A DNA stretch of 34,833 nucleotides from an uncultured Prevotella sp. (lineage in GTDB: Bacteria; Bacteroidota; Bacteroidia; Bacteroidales; Bacteroidaceae). The position numbers and the translations under genes are program-made. Below the pieces are notes generated by a model, which worked only from the letters and a program-made list of their open reading frames with translations, made no database searches and was not told where the DNA came from. The stretch is from the NCBI GenBank assembly GCA_934204655.1, contig CAKPZJ010000030.1:1-34833 (forward strand). The letters are read 5' to 3'. This document shows positions 8,000-16,189 of this stretch, piece by piece (position 1 is the stretch's first letter; each line of letters begins with the position of its first letter).

Positions 8000-9853
8000 T
8001 TAGTTCTCGTAGTCTATCTCGTGGTCGAGCAGCTCGACGAAGTTGTCAAACACCTCGCGCTCCACATCGCCCATGCTGAACTCTTTCTCAGCGTCCTTGC
8101 GTATCTCGCCCACCCATAGACGGCGAGCCTCGATATAGTCGGCATGTATGCGGGCTATGTCTTCCTCGCCTATGTGGTCCAGATGGTAGTAGTCCATGAT
8201 GAGACGGTAGGTCCACGCCCACTGGTAGTCGCGGTATCGGTCGCCTATCTTGGCAAACTCGGCGATGATGCTCTGCACATCGTCCAGGGTGCCGTCCTTA
8301 ATCTGATTGCAGAGCCGCTCTTCCTCCGAGGTAGGCAGCAGCAGACCCGAGAGGTCGCTCCAGTGCCCCTCGCCCACCGTGGTGATGGGGGGCTCTATCG
8401 CGCCATAGCGCTTGATGACCCGCTTGAGCACGGCACCTATATATATACGCAGGGCGATGTCATAGTACTTGATACCCTTACGCAGCGAGGCCGCATTGAT
8501 AACATACTCGTGGTAGTTGTAGGTCGACACGTTGTCGCCCGATGCTGCGCGCAACCGCTCCAGGATAGCCTTGCCCTGGATAATCTCGTTTACGGAGAAA
8601 GGCGACAGCCAGTCAAAGTTTACGATGCTGCGATGGCGGCTCTGCGGACGGATGTCGCGCTTGGGCCACTTACGGATGTCGCGGTACAGACCCACTGTAG
8701 TCAGGTTGCGACCTGGTGAAAGATACATGGTGTCGCCATAGGCGATGAGGTAAGAGAAAGGCAGACAGCGGGTGTCAGGGTGGTACATCAGCTTGCCGAA
8801 GCAGACCGAGAAAGTACCTATGTTAGCCGGCATAAGGATGTAAGCGCCACTGGCGGTCTTGACACCACGCTCCAGGATGCCGTAGTGCATGGGCCCCATC
8901 TTGTAAGCATGGTTAGAGAAGTTGGTTGCCGAGCCCGCATTGTAGAACGAGAACTGGCCGCCGATGAGCAGCGAGCTCTTGTGGTGCGACGCGGTGAATG
9001 GGCCGCAGAACGCGGCACATGCCTCACCGTTGCTCATGTACGAGTTGGCAAAGAACACACTCTGCGAGGCCGTGAACCCGTTAGAAATCTTGCATGCCTC
9101 GCCCACGAAGCAGTCCTGTATCTTGACCGAGTTGAACACCGACGAGCCATCGGATATGATAGAGTTCTCGCAGATTACTCCCGTACCTATAAACACGGGC
9201 TGGGCCGAACCTTGGAGTGTGCAGTCGCTCAGGCGAGAGGCTCCGTTGATTTCACATTCATCGGTTACCACCGTGTTGATTATCTCCTTGGTGTTAACTA
9301 TCTTCACCCGGTTGCCTATGGTACCCCGCTCTACGTCCGTGCAGTGTATCTCCTCCTTGATGAGCCTGCGCAGCGTGTCGCGCAGCACGTGGTCCGAGTT
9401 GTGGTTTACCATGAAGGCTGCAAACTGGCTGTTCAGTTCCTTGAACATCATCAGGTTGCCCTCGCCCACCTCGTTGAGCACCGATATGAGGTTGCCCTCA
9501 CCGTAGGTAGCCCCCTCTGTGGTCTCCATGACGCACACGTTACTTATATAGCAGTCGTCGCCTATGGTATAGTTATTGATGTAGTTTCCTATGTTTTCTA
9601 TCAGGCAGTTGTTGCCTATGGTTACGTTGCGCAGGGTGGCATTGCGTATGCCCGAGTGTTTGAAGAACCCCTGGCTTACCTCTACGTTGGTATCAAAGGT
9701 ACCCAGCTCTATGTCGCCATACATCATTACGTTGTGCATGTAGCTCGGGTTGAAGTCCTCGTTTACCTTTACGGCTGTCCAGTCTTCTGCTGTACAGCCA
9801 TTGTTTTCCAGAATGTTGATTTCCTGTTCGTTTAATAGTCGGTTTGTACTCAT
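8000..9853 (-). CDS. DUF4954 family protein with left-handed beta-helix repeats
   Basis: A cytoplasmic protein of 617 aa that I recognise as the Bacteroidetes DUF4954 family. The start is set at 9853 (MSTNRLLNEQEINILENNG) because the longer frame back to 9952 runs into hflX and reads a non-protein-like Cys/Arg/Thr stretch. From about residue 50 to 300 the sequence has irregular hexapeptide repeats (RNVTIGNNCLIENI, YTIGDDCYISNVCV, GTIGNRVKIVN, GVICENSIISDGSSV) typical of left-handed beta-helix transferases of the LpxA/GlmU type. The C-terminal half is helical and specific to the family. It lacks a signal peptide. The gene follows hflX with a gap of four nucleotides and shares its promoter. An acyl- or nucleotidyl-sugar transferase-like role is only an inference from the fold. 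Confidence 0.85.
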   Translation of the reverse strand: MSTNRLLNEQEINILENNGCTAEDWTAVKVNEDFNPSYMHNVMMYGDIELGTFDTNVEVSQGFFKHSGIRNATLRNVTIGNNCLIENIGNYINNYTIGDDCYISNVCVMETTEGATYGEGNLISVLNEVGEGNLMMFKELNSQFAAFMVNHNSDHVLRDTLRRLIKEEIHCTDVERGTIGNRVKIVNTKEIINTVVTDECEINGASRLSDCTLQGSAQPVFIGTGVICENSIISDGSSVFNSVKIQDCFVGEACKISNGFTASQSVFFANSYMSNGEACAAFCGPFTASHHKSSLLIGGQFSFYNAGSATNFSNHAYKMGPMHYGILERGVKTASGAYILMPANIGTFSVCFGKLMYHPDTRCLPFSYLIAYGDTMYLSPGRNLTTVGLYRDIRKWPKRDIRPQSRHRSIVNFDWLSPFSVNEIIQGKAILERLRAASGDNVSTYNYHEYVINAASLRKGIKYYDIALRIYIGAVLKRVIKRYGAIEPPITTVGEGHWSDLSGLLLPTSEEERLCNQIKDGTLDDVQSIIAEFAKIGDRYRDYQWAWTYRLIMDYYHLDHIGEEDIARIHADYIEARRLWVGEIRKDAEKEFSMGDVEREVFDNFVELLDHEIDYEN

Positions 9854-9857
9854 TGGA

Positions 9858-11105
9858 TTAATTATTAGTTGGGTAAAGAAAATCGTTGTATGGGTATTTC
9901 TGCACGTGCAGCTCGCGCACCTTACGGTAGAGCCATTCGCGGAAATCGTCAATGTTCTGCCGCTCGCGGGCCGATATGAACAGACAGTTGTCGCTCATGC
10001 GTGCCATCCACGTGTGGCGCAGCTCGTCCAGGGTGATGTTCTCGCGGGTCGGGGGAGTCAGGTCGTCTTCCTCCTTGGTTACCCAGTGGTAGTTGTCTAT
10101 CTTGTTAAATACCACCATCATGGGCTTGTCGGCGGCCCCCAGCTCCTTGAGCGTCTGGTTGACCACCGCTATCTGCTCCTCGAAGTCAGGGTGCGATATG
10201 TCTACCACGTGTACCAATAGGTCGGCCTCGCGCACCTCGTCCAGGGTCGACTTGAACGAGTCTACCAGGTCCGTGGGCAACTTGCGGATAAATCCCACCG
10301 TGTCGGCCAGCAGGAAGGGCAGATTATCTATCACCACCTTGCGTACCGTGGTGTCGAGCGTGGCGAAGAGCTTGTTCTCAGCGAACACCTCGCTCTTGGC
10401 CAGCAGGTTCATGATGGTCGACTTGCCCACATTGGTATATCCCACCAGGGCCACGCGTACCATGCGGCCACGGTTCTTGCGCTGCGTGCTCTTTTGCCGG
10501 TCTATCTCTACCAGCCGTTGCTTTAGTAGCGTTATTCGTTGTAGGATGATACGGCGGTCCATCTCAAGCTGGGTCTCACCGGGACCACGCAGACCCACGC
10601 TGCCCTTGCCGCCACCCGAGCCCGAGCCACCGCCCTGGCGCTCCAGGTGTGTCCACAGACGCTGCAGACGGGGCAGCATGTAGCGATACTGGGCCAGCTC
10701 TACCTGGGTCTTGGCATTGGCCGTCTGGGCGCGCATCGCGAAGATGTCCAGGATAAGACTTGTGCGGTCCAGTATCTTCACCTTGAGTTCATTCTCTATG
10801 TTGCGTATCTGTTTGGCCGACAGTTCATCATCAAAAATGACCATTCCTACCTCCCTGTCTTGGTCTTCCTCGTCGGCTATGTACTGTTTAATCTCCTCCA
10901 GCTTGCCTTTGCCTACGTAGGTCACTGTGTTGGGCCCGTTCACTTTCTGCGTGAAGCGCTTAATGGTTACCGCCCCAGCCGTGTCGGCCAGAAATTCCAG
11001 TTCGTCTAAGTATTCTTTGGTTTTTTCTTCGTCCTGTTCTTTGGTTATCAAGCCTACCAGTACGGCAGTCTCGGCTTTAGCTTCTGAAATTACAAACTCT
11101 TTCAT
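9858..11105 (-). CDS. hflX: GTPase HflX
   Basis: A 415-aa ribosome-associated GTPase. HflX proteins bind the 50S subunit and split stalled or stress-inactivated 70S ribosomes. The N-terminal HflX domain covers about 1-150 (SEAKAETAVLVGL, FTQKVNGPNTVTYVGKGKLEEI, ILDRTSLILDIFAMRAQTANAKTQVELAQYRY in part). A Gly-rich linker with GLRGPGETQLE follows. The G domain has G1 GYTNVGKS at 222-229, G3 DTVGFI near 270 and G4 NKID near 336. Length and motif order match the family. The gene has its own Bacteroidetes-type promoter at 11127-11157, giving a leader of about 15 nt, and is followed after four nucleotides by the DUF4954 gene, so the two form an operon. Confidence 0.96.
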   Translation of the reverse strand: MKEFVISEAKAETAVLVGLITKEQDEEKTKEYLDELEFLADTAGAVTIKRFTQKVNGPNTVTYVGKGKLEEIKQYIADEEDQDREVGMVIFDDELSAKQIRNIENELKVKILDRTSLILDIFAMRAQTANAKTQVELAQYRYMLPRLQRLWTHLERQGGGSGSGGGKGSVGLRGPGETQLEMDRRIILQRITLLKQRLVEIDRQKSTQRKNRGRMVRVALVGYTNVGKSTIMNLLAKSEVFAENKLFATLDTTVRKVVIDNLPFLLADTVGFIRKLPTDLVDSFKSTLDEVREADLLVHVVDISHPDFEEQIAVVNQTLKELGAADKPMMVVFNKIDNYHWVTKEEDDLTPPTRENITLDELRHTWMARMSDNCLFISARERQNIDDFREWLYRKVRELHVQKYPYNDFLYPTNN

Positions 11106-11126
11106 CTATTATATATAATATGTGGA

Positions 11127-11157
11127 CAAAGTTAGTGAAAACCGCAGAGAATACAAA
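11127..11157 (-). promoter_or_regulatory. promoter of the hflX-DUF4954 operon
   Basis: On the minus strand, TTTG (11157-11154), a 19-nt spacer and TAACTTTG (11134-11127) match the Bacteroidetes primary sigma consensus. The -7 element ends 21 nt before the hflX ATG. Confidence 0.8.
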
Positions 11158-11172
11158 GAGAATTGTTGAATT

Positions 11173-13182
11173 TTATAGTCGTGGCTCCAGTGCGGTTCCC
11201 TGTCGGTCTATTTTTAGTTCGAAGGGTGTGGCGGGCAGCCCGGCACTGTTGTACAGGTTGGCGTTGTCAGGATTGTCGGCCCAGGCATAGCGTACCTTAG
11301 CCGGAACCATGCCCCGGGGTATGCGGAGGCGTATCTGGTTGTGGCCTACCACCTCGGCCTGTGCCCACTGATAGTGGCCGTCGGTACCGGCTATGGCAAA
11401 GGCGTTGACATGGCCGTAATGGTTACGGGCCTCGAGTCCGCGGGCCACATGGTCGAAACTCACCAGGACGTTGCCGTCGGTGTCTACGTGCGCCTCGGCG
11501 GGCTGCGGACTGTCGCAGTACACCTCTGTCCGCCCATAGTCGTTCCGCAGGGCCAGGATGGCCAGCCTGTGGGCCACCGTCTGCTTGTCGTGGGGATGAA
11601 TGTCATTGGCGTCGCCCACGTCGATGGTCACGGCCTGGCCCGTGTGGGGCAGTGCGAGTGCCGCGTTCTGCGCGGCGCGCAGGGTGGCCCATTGGCTCTC
11701 TGTGGGCGTGTCGGCGGCTTTCCTGAAGTTGGTCAACTGAACCCAGTAGAACGGCATGTCGGCCTGTTGCCACTGCTGCCGCCAGTCTGTTATCAGTGTC
11801 TGGAACAGCGGTGCGTATGCCTGGGCGCGGTCGGTGTTGTTCTCGCCCTGGTACCACAGCGTGCCTTTGACGCTATAGGGACACAGGGGCGCCACCATGG
11901 CATTGAATGTGCGCGAGGGGTATCTGTTGGGGCTCTCGGGCACATACCCCTGCATGTCCTTGACCACCGATATGCGATACTTCCACGGATTGCCGAGTAT
12001 GGATAGCCGCTCGTCGCCCACCTGTAGGTAGTACAGATGCTTGGGGCCGTAGCAGCCCCCGTTGCCGCGGTTGTCTATTATCTTTATGGTGAGCTCGTTG
12101 GGCCCGGCTTTCAGTATGCCCGCAGGTATGGGGTAGCGTCGCAGCGTGGTAAATCCCTGAGTGCTGCCTACGTGGTGGCCGTTCACCCATGCCACGTCGT
12201 CATCGTCTATCATGCCCAGGGATATGACGGCCTCCTTGCCGGCCATCGCTGCCGGCACGTCAAAGTGCGTGGTGGTCCATACCACGCCGTCTATCTTGGC
12301 CAGACTGTCCACCTTCCATACCCCAGGCACATCGAGCGGCGCCCAACTGCTCTTGTCCCAGCTGGTGGCGTACCAGCCTTCGGCCTCGCCCCGCTCTGTA
12401 GCCACCGCTTGGGCAAACTCGGCCTCCACCTTTCTTCCTAACGCCTCGTTGGCCGTTATGTCCGATGTGCTCAGCTCCTTCATCAGCTTGCTGTATTGAG
12501 GCAGTCTGTCCATGGCCGCCAGGCTTATCCAGGGCTCTATGTCGGTGCCGCCCCAGGAGGCTCTGACTATGCCCACTGGACATTTGAGCTCCTGGGCCAG
12601 TTCCTTGGCGAAGAGATAGGCCACGGCCGAGAAATTGCCGGCCGTCTTGGGCGACGCTACCGTCCAGTGCCCCGTCACGTCGTCGTTGGGCGTGCGACTC
12701 AGCGCGTGGGCCGCCTCAAACTCTCTTATCTGCGTGTTGGTGGCCGCCGCTATCTCCTCGTCGGCCCGGTTGGCACTGCTCAGGCGAAATTCCATGTTAG
12801 ACTGTCCGCTGGCCACCCACACCTCGCCTACGAGTATGTCGGTTACCCGGATGGCTTCCTTGCCAGCGGCCACCGTCATGGTGTAGGGCCCACCGTAGGT
12901 CATGGGCGGCAGGGCTACGTGCCAGGCACCCTTGCGGTCGGCCCGTGTGTCCACGCGGTGGGTTCCTATGGTTACCGTTACCTTTTGGCCTTTGCTGGCC
13001 CAGCCCCAGATGTTGGCCGGTTGGCCTGCCTGTAACACCATGTGGTCGGCTATGATAGCCGGAAGTCTCAGCTGGCCCATCAGGCAGGTGGCGGTCAGCA
13101 TCAACATCAGTGTGAGTAGTGCGCGTTTCTGTTTCAAGATAGTTCTGAATGGCGGTGGCGGCCGTAGAGGGGTCTCCACCAT
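11173..13182 (-). CDS. secreted sialate O-acetylesterase family protein
   Basis: An SGNH-hydrolase-fold esterase of 669 aa, of the sialate 9-O-acetylesterase (SASA) family, which removes O-acetyl groups from sialic acids and sometimes other sugars to open glycans to further enzymes. The nucleophile Ser is S128 in ASGQSNMEF. The Asp-His pair is expected in GDANDIHPHDK near residue 525. Between them is an inserted beta-sandwich of the jelly-roll type (about 250-370, GVWKVDSL ... NGHHVGSTQGF), usual for bacterial members. The start is uncertain: ATG 13182 gives a Pro-rich MVETPLRPPPP lead before the signal peptide, while a TTG at 13137 gives a classical one (KQKRALLTLMLMLTATCLMG). Tandem TATCTTTG elements lie upstream at 13250 and 13314. 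The gene is not tightly linked to hflX, which has its own promoter. Confidence 0.9.
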   Translation of the reverse strand: MVETPLRPPPPFRTILKQKRALLTLMLMLTATCLMGQLRLPAIIADHMVLQAGQPANIWGWASKGQKVTVTIGTHRVDTRADRKGAWHVALPPMTYGGPYTMTVAAGKEAIRVTDILVGEVWVASGQSNMEFRLSSANRADEEIAAATNTQIREFEAAHALSRTPNDDVTGHWTVASPKTAGNFSAVAYLFAKELAQELKCPVGIVRASWGGTDIEPWISLAAMDRLPQYSKLMKELSTSDITANEALGRKVEAEFAQAVATERGEAEGWYATSWDKSSWAPLDVPGVWKVDSLAKIDGVVWTTTHFDVPAAMAGKEAVISLGMIDDDDVAWVNGHHVGSTQGFTTLRRYPIPAGILKAGPNELTIKIIDNRGNGGCYGPKHLYYLQVGDERLSILGNPWKYRISVVKDMQGYVPESPNRYPSRTFNAMVAPLCPYSVKGTLWYQGENNTDRAQAYAPLFQTLITDWRQQWQQADMPFYWVQLTNFRKAADTPTESQWATLRAAQNAALALPHTGQAVTIDVGDANDIHPHDKQTVAHRLAILALRNDYGRTEVYCDSPQPAEAHVDTDGNVLVSFDHVARGLEARNHYGHVNAFAIAGTDGHYQWAQAEVVGHNQIRLRIPRGMVPAKVRYAWADNPDNANLYNSAGLPATPFELKIDRQGTALEPRL

Positions 13183-13237
13183 GGGTTAGCGATATGGATA
13201 ATGGCAGGCAATCGCTCATGCAGATGCCCGAGGCGCT

Positions 13238-13322
13238 GCCTGTCTTCTGCAAAGATAGTGCAAGTCGAGTGGCATGAGCTTGCTCAGATGTCCGAGATGC
13301 CGCCTATCTTCTGCAAAGATAG
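13238..13322 (-). repeat. 64-bp tandem promoter-like repeat (two -7 boxes)
   Basis: On the minus strand, the sequence CTATCTTTGCAGAAGATAG (13322-13304) recurs 64 nt further on (13258-13240) with one change. The intervening part recurs as well as far as about 13215. Each unit contains TATCTTTG, a match to the Bacteroidetes -7 box, embedded in a 7-5-7 dyad. No TTTG is found at the right spacing for a -33 box. The array ends about 55 nt before the esterase ATG. A relative lies at 20074-20143. Confidence 0.75.
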
Positions 13323-13671
13323 TGAAAAGCGTGCGCATGGCAAAGATTTTTCCGCGTTTTTTACTGGCGGTGAGAGCCGGGAGGGGCGCTATGGGTGCCC
13401 GGAAGGTCTGTTTACAGATTGTAACCATGACGGGACGAGTGTTGTATAAATATACAGCGGTAGAGGGCGTAACTGCATATTTATGCACAACTGCGGCCCG
13501 CCGGGCCGTGATATTTTGCTGTTTGGGCGACCGTCTATTGTCTTTTTGGGGGCGATTTTTGGCTTTTTGGCCACCATTTTTACCTCTTTCAGGATGTCTT
13601 TTTCGGTTCCCGCGGCTTGTCGGGGCACTTTTGGCCGCTATTTTGGTCACTTCTGATAGTCCTCTTTTTTC
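13323..13671. other. intergenic stretch without a supported gene
   Basis: Reading frames here are open mainly because of composition and overlap the repeat. The only clear signal is the first copy of the 16-nt sequence GTATAAATATACAGCG at 13444-13459; the second copy is at 13852-13867. The part 13540-13660 is a T-rich, C-poor tract on the plus strand. No hairpin terminator was recognised. Confidence 0.5.
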
Positions 13672-13848
13672 ATGCTCCGAACCATCTTTACGGAGCTAAA
13701 GACGGTCATTAGCGTCACCGAGGCCATCATTAGCCTGCTGATGACCCTTGCAGCCGTCGCGAAAGTCATCGCTACGCGCGCCGAGAATGACCTGAAAACG
13801 CGCGGCACAGGTCGCCACATCGTAAAACGCCACGCAGAGCACCGCTAA
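13672..13848 (+). CDS. possible 58-aa small protein, doubtful
   Basis: An ATG-to-TAA frame coding for a Leu/Ile/Val-rich first half (MLRTIFTELKTVISV, then AIISLLMTLAAVAKVIA) and a basic second half ending HIVKRHAEHR. The hydrophobic segment of about 18 residues could be a membrane helix or an amphipathic one. The frame lies between the two copies of GTATAAATATACAGCG. It also contains the TCATTAG pair that recurs in non-coding DNA at 28157-28184, which argues against coding. No family recognised; it may be chance. Confidence 0.2.
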   Translation: MLRTIFTELKTVISVTEAIISLLMTLAAVAKVIATRAENDLKTRGTGRHIVKRHAEHR

Positions 13849-13851
13849 ACG

Positions 13852-13867
13852 GTATAAATATACAGCG
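13852..13867. repeat. second copy of a 16-nt intergenic repeat
   Basis: GTATAAATATACAGCG at 13852-13867 is identical to 13444-13459, and a related GTAACT follows both within 20 nt. The core GTATA/TATAC is a dyad. Function unknown. Confidence 0.6.
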
Positions 13868-13963
13868 ACAGACTGTAACTAACAAGTGTTAAACGCCCCC
13901 GGCCACCCTGCGGAAGGTCAAAAAAAGAGCCGCAGACAGTCGCGGTTTCTCAGAGATTATGTT

Positions 13964-13971
13964 TACTTTTG
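13964..13971 (+). promoter_or_regulatory. probable -7 element of the CotH-domain gene
   Basis: TACTTTTG fits the Bacteroidetes -7 consensus and lies 42 nt before the ATG at 14014. No good -33 TTTG is present at 19-21 nt upstream. Confidence 0.5.
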
Positions 13972-14013
13972 TACCCAGTACCCTCAGAGAAGATACAAAC
14001 CTAAACAAGTGAT

Positions 14014-16050
14014 ATGAAACAGACCGTTATGATGCTGACGGTGGCCCTGCTCATGGGCAAAGCCACCACCGCCCTGGCCCAAGGGGCCGCCTACACGCAG
14101 TACACCAACTTGCCCACCCTGTATATAGAGACTACCAGCGGGGCCGACCCTGCGGACAAGACCAACTACCTGCCCTGTAAGGTAACGCTGGTAGATGGCT
14201 CCAAGACCACCACTTACACGCTGGCCAAGGGCGGTGTGAGAGGCCGGGGAAACAGTACCTGGGGCGCCAAGAAGAAGCCCTGGCGGCTCAAGTTTGACTC
14301 TAAGGTGGCCCTGATAGGCAAGGATTTTGCCAAGGCCAAGAGCTGGACCGTGCTGGCCAACGCCTTTGACAAGTCGCTTATGCGCAACGCGCTCACGTAC
14401 CACCTGGGCCGATTTATGGGTCTGGAGTTCTGTCCCGCAGCCGTGGCGGTAGACCTGGTGATGAACGGCACCTACCGCGGAACGTACCAGATATCTGACC
14501 AGATGGAGGTGCGCAGCAAGCGTGTGCCTGTTGATGAGGACACAGGCTGGCTCCTGGAGTACGCTAACGCTGCCGACAAGGTAGATGACCCCAAGATAGC
14601 CCTCTACTGGAACAGCGGCTTCTACGGCAACGTACAAATAAAAAATCCGGAGTTCGCCGACGACAAGCTCACGGCCAACCCCGCGCTGGCCGAGGAGATA
14701 CGCAGCTATCTCAACACCACCATAGGCGGCCACATGGACACTTCGGTCAAGGGCTACGACTACGTGGACCCCGTCAAGGGCTACCGCGCGCTGGTAGACA
14801 CGCTGGCGCTGGTCAACTGGTACGTGGCCACTGAGATAACGGCCAACTGGGACGGATTTTACAGCATCTACTCCTACCGCGAGGGTAGCGGCGCGCCCGA
14901 CACCCGCATGCACCTGGGGCCGCTCTGGGACGAGGACCTGGCCTATGGTAACCACCATGAGACCTACGACTATTTTGCCGGCAATTACTTCTACACCCAC
15001 CTGCTGGCCGACTGCAACTTTGACCGCAACCGTTTTCCTGCAGGGTTCCGCAAGATGCAGCCCGTGATACAGCACTTGTGGGACGACCCGTGGTTTGCCA
15101 CGGCAGTGAGCCATCGGCTGCAACAGCTCATGGACGGAGGCATCCAGGCGTATCTGGAGGGCAAGGTTGACGAGATGCAGGTCCTCTTGGCCCAGTCGGC
15201 GGCCAAGAACTTCGCACTGTGGAGTATTAGGAACGACGACAAGGGTAGCTCCTCGGCTGATAATAGGGTGAGCTGGAAGCAGTCGGTACGCTTGCTGCGC
15301 GCCTTCATAGGCTCGCGCCTGGCCATGATGAAGAGCCAGGTGGCCGCGAAGAACTCGGCCAACCTGTATCTGGACGATACGGTCGACGACGATGCCCGCA
15401 TAGCCACCCGGGCGGCCTCGGCCACGGACGGGGTCAACGTAGTGATGCGCCGGGCTCTTGAGGCCGATGTGTGGACACCCGTGTGCCTGCCCTTCGCCCT
15501 GACACCCCAAATGGCAGCCTACTACTTCGGCGAGGGAGCCCAGATGGCCGTCTTCAGCACCGTCAGTACCGGTGGCGGACGGGCTCAGTATCACTTTGCC
15601 ACCACCCAGGAGGTAGGGGCCGGCGTGCCCTGTCTGGTCAAGGCCACCCGTGCTGTGGCCACGCCTTACTCCTTCTTCAGCGTAGCGTTGACAGGTCAGC
15701 CCAAGGGTTACACCCAGGGCGGATGGGGCTTCCAGGGCGTGTTCGGGCCCACCACGCTGGAGGCCGACGGTACCCGCCTGCTGTTAGAGCAGGGCAGTGC
15801 CGTGGCCGTAGCCACCGCCCCTGTGGCCATGCAGGGCTATAGGGCCTACTTTACCCGTCCGGCAGGCACCGCAGACTATGCCGTAGAGGTGCTGGTAGAC
15901 AGCCATCCCACGGGCATAGCCGATGGCCCCCAGGTGGCCCCTGCGGCCGACGGCCCCACCTATACGGCCGACGGCAAGCTCCTGCCCACCCCTGCAGCCA
16001 CCACGCCCCACGGCCTATATATAAAGAAAGGTGTAAAGGTGGTACGGTAG
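14014..16050 (+). CDS. secreted CotH-kinase-domain protein with C-terminal sorting-type tail
   Basis: A 678-aa exported protein. Residues 1-22 are a signal peptide (MKQTVMMLTVALLMG...ALAQ). Residues about 45-380 carry the CotH domain, an atypical protein-kinase-like fold named after the Bacillus spore-coat protein: GVRGRGNSTW near the start, KKKPWRLKFD, KSLMRNALTYHLGR, and HLGPLWDEDLAYGN, whose Asp residues correspond to the metal-binding site. In Bacteroidales, such proteins are often exported and their substrates are unknown. At about 483-545 lies the module also found in the first gene (WTPVCLPFALT, FG, GAGVPCLVK). The tail (TYTADGKLL ... GLYIKKGVKVVR) is of the exported-protein type. A -7 box precedes it and a hairpin at 16054-16085 follows it, so it appears monocistronic. 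Confidence 0.87.
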   Translation: MKQTVMMLTVALLMGKATTALAQGAAYTQYTNLPTLYIETTSGADPADKTNYLPCKVTLVDGSKTTTYTLAKGGVRGRGNSTWGAKKKPWRLKFDSKVALIGKDFAKAKSWTVLANAFDKSLMRNALTYHLGRFMGLEFCPAAVAVDLVMNGTYRGTYQISDQMEVRSKRVPVDEDTGWLLEYANAADKVDDPKIALYWNSGFYGNVQIKNPEFADDKLTANPALAEEIRSYLNTTIGGHMDTSVKGYDYVDPVKGYRALVDTLALVNWYVATEITANWDGFYSIYSYREGSGAPDTRMHLGPLWDEDLAYGNHHETYDYFAGNYFYTHLLADCNFDRNRFPAGFRKMQPVIQHLWDDPWFATAVSHRLQQLMDGGIQAYLEGKVDEMQVLLAQSAAKNFALWSIRNDDKGSSSADNRVSWKQSVRLLRAFIGSRLAMMKSQVAAKNSANLYLDDTVDDDARIATRAASATDGVNVVMRRALEADVWTPVCLPFALTPQMAAYYFGEGAQMAVFSTVSTGGGRAQYHFATTQEVGAGVPCLVKATRAVATPYSFFSVALTGQPKGYTQGGWGFQGVFGPTTLEADGTRLLLEQGSAVAVATAPVAMQGYRAYFTRPAGTADYAVEVLVDSHPTGIADGPQVAPAADGPTYTADGKLLPTPAATTPHGLYIKKGVKVVR

Positions 16051-16053
16051 TCG

Positions 16054-16085
16054 CTCGTGGCAGCGGCAATGGCCGTGGCCGCGAG
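16054..16085 (+). terminator. hairpin after the CotH-domain gene
   Basis: CTCGTGGC (16054-16061) pairs with GCCGCGAG (16078-16085) with one G-T wobble, and an inner CGGC/GCCG stem extends it. It starts four nucleotides after the stop codon. Confidence 0.55.
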
Positions 16086-16126
16086 TCCTCCGGCTCGTTT
16101 AAAAACGATAAAAATGTAGAAAATAG

Positions 16127-16158
16127 TTTCTTTTTGTAGCCGATTAGTTGTAACTTTG
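16127..16158 (+). promoter_or_regulatory. promoter of the nagB operon
   Basis: TTTC (16127-16130), a 20-nt spacer and TAACTTTG (16151-16158) resemble the Bacteroidetes promoter. The -7 element is 31 nt before the nagB ATG. The -33 box is one base off consensus. Confidence 0.65.
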
Positions 16159-16189
16159 TGGCTCAGAATATAACTTAAACATCAAAGCA

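Noticed and set aside
8780..9835. 351-codon plus-strand frame
   Set aside because: Antisense to the DUF4954 gene; Val/His/Tyr-rich translation typical of a shadow frame.
13201..13699. Overlapping frames of 82-144 codons on both strands
   Set aside because: They translate the 64-bp repeat and flanking non-coding DNA; none has a family-like sequence.
13984..15594. 536-codon open frame on the minus strand
   Set aside because: It is antisense to the CotH-domain gene, has no recognisable motif, and is open because the GC-rich third positions of the real gene exclude stops on the other strand.
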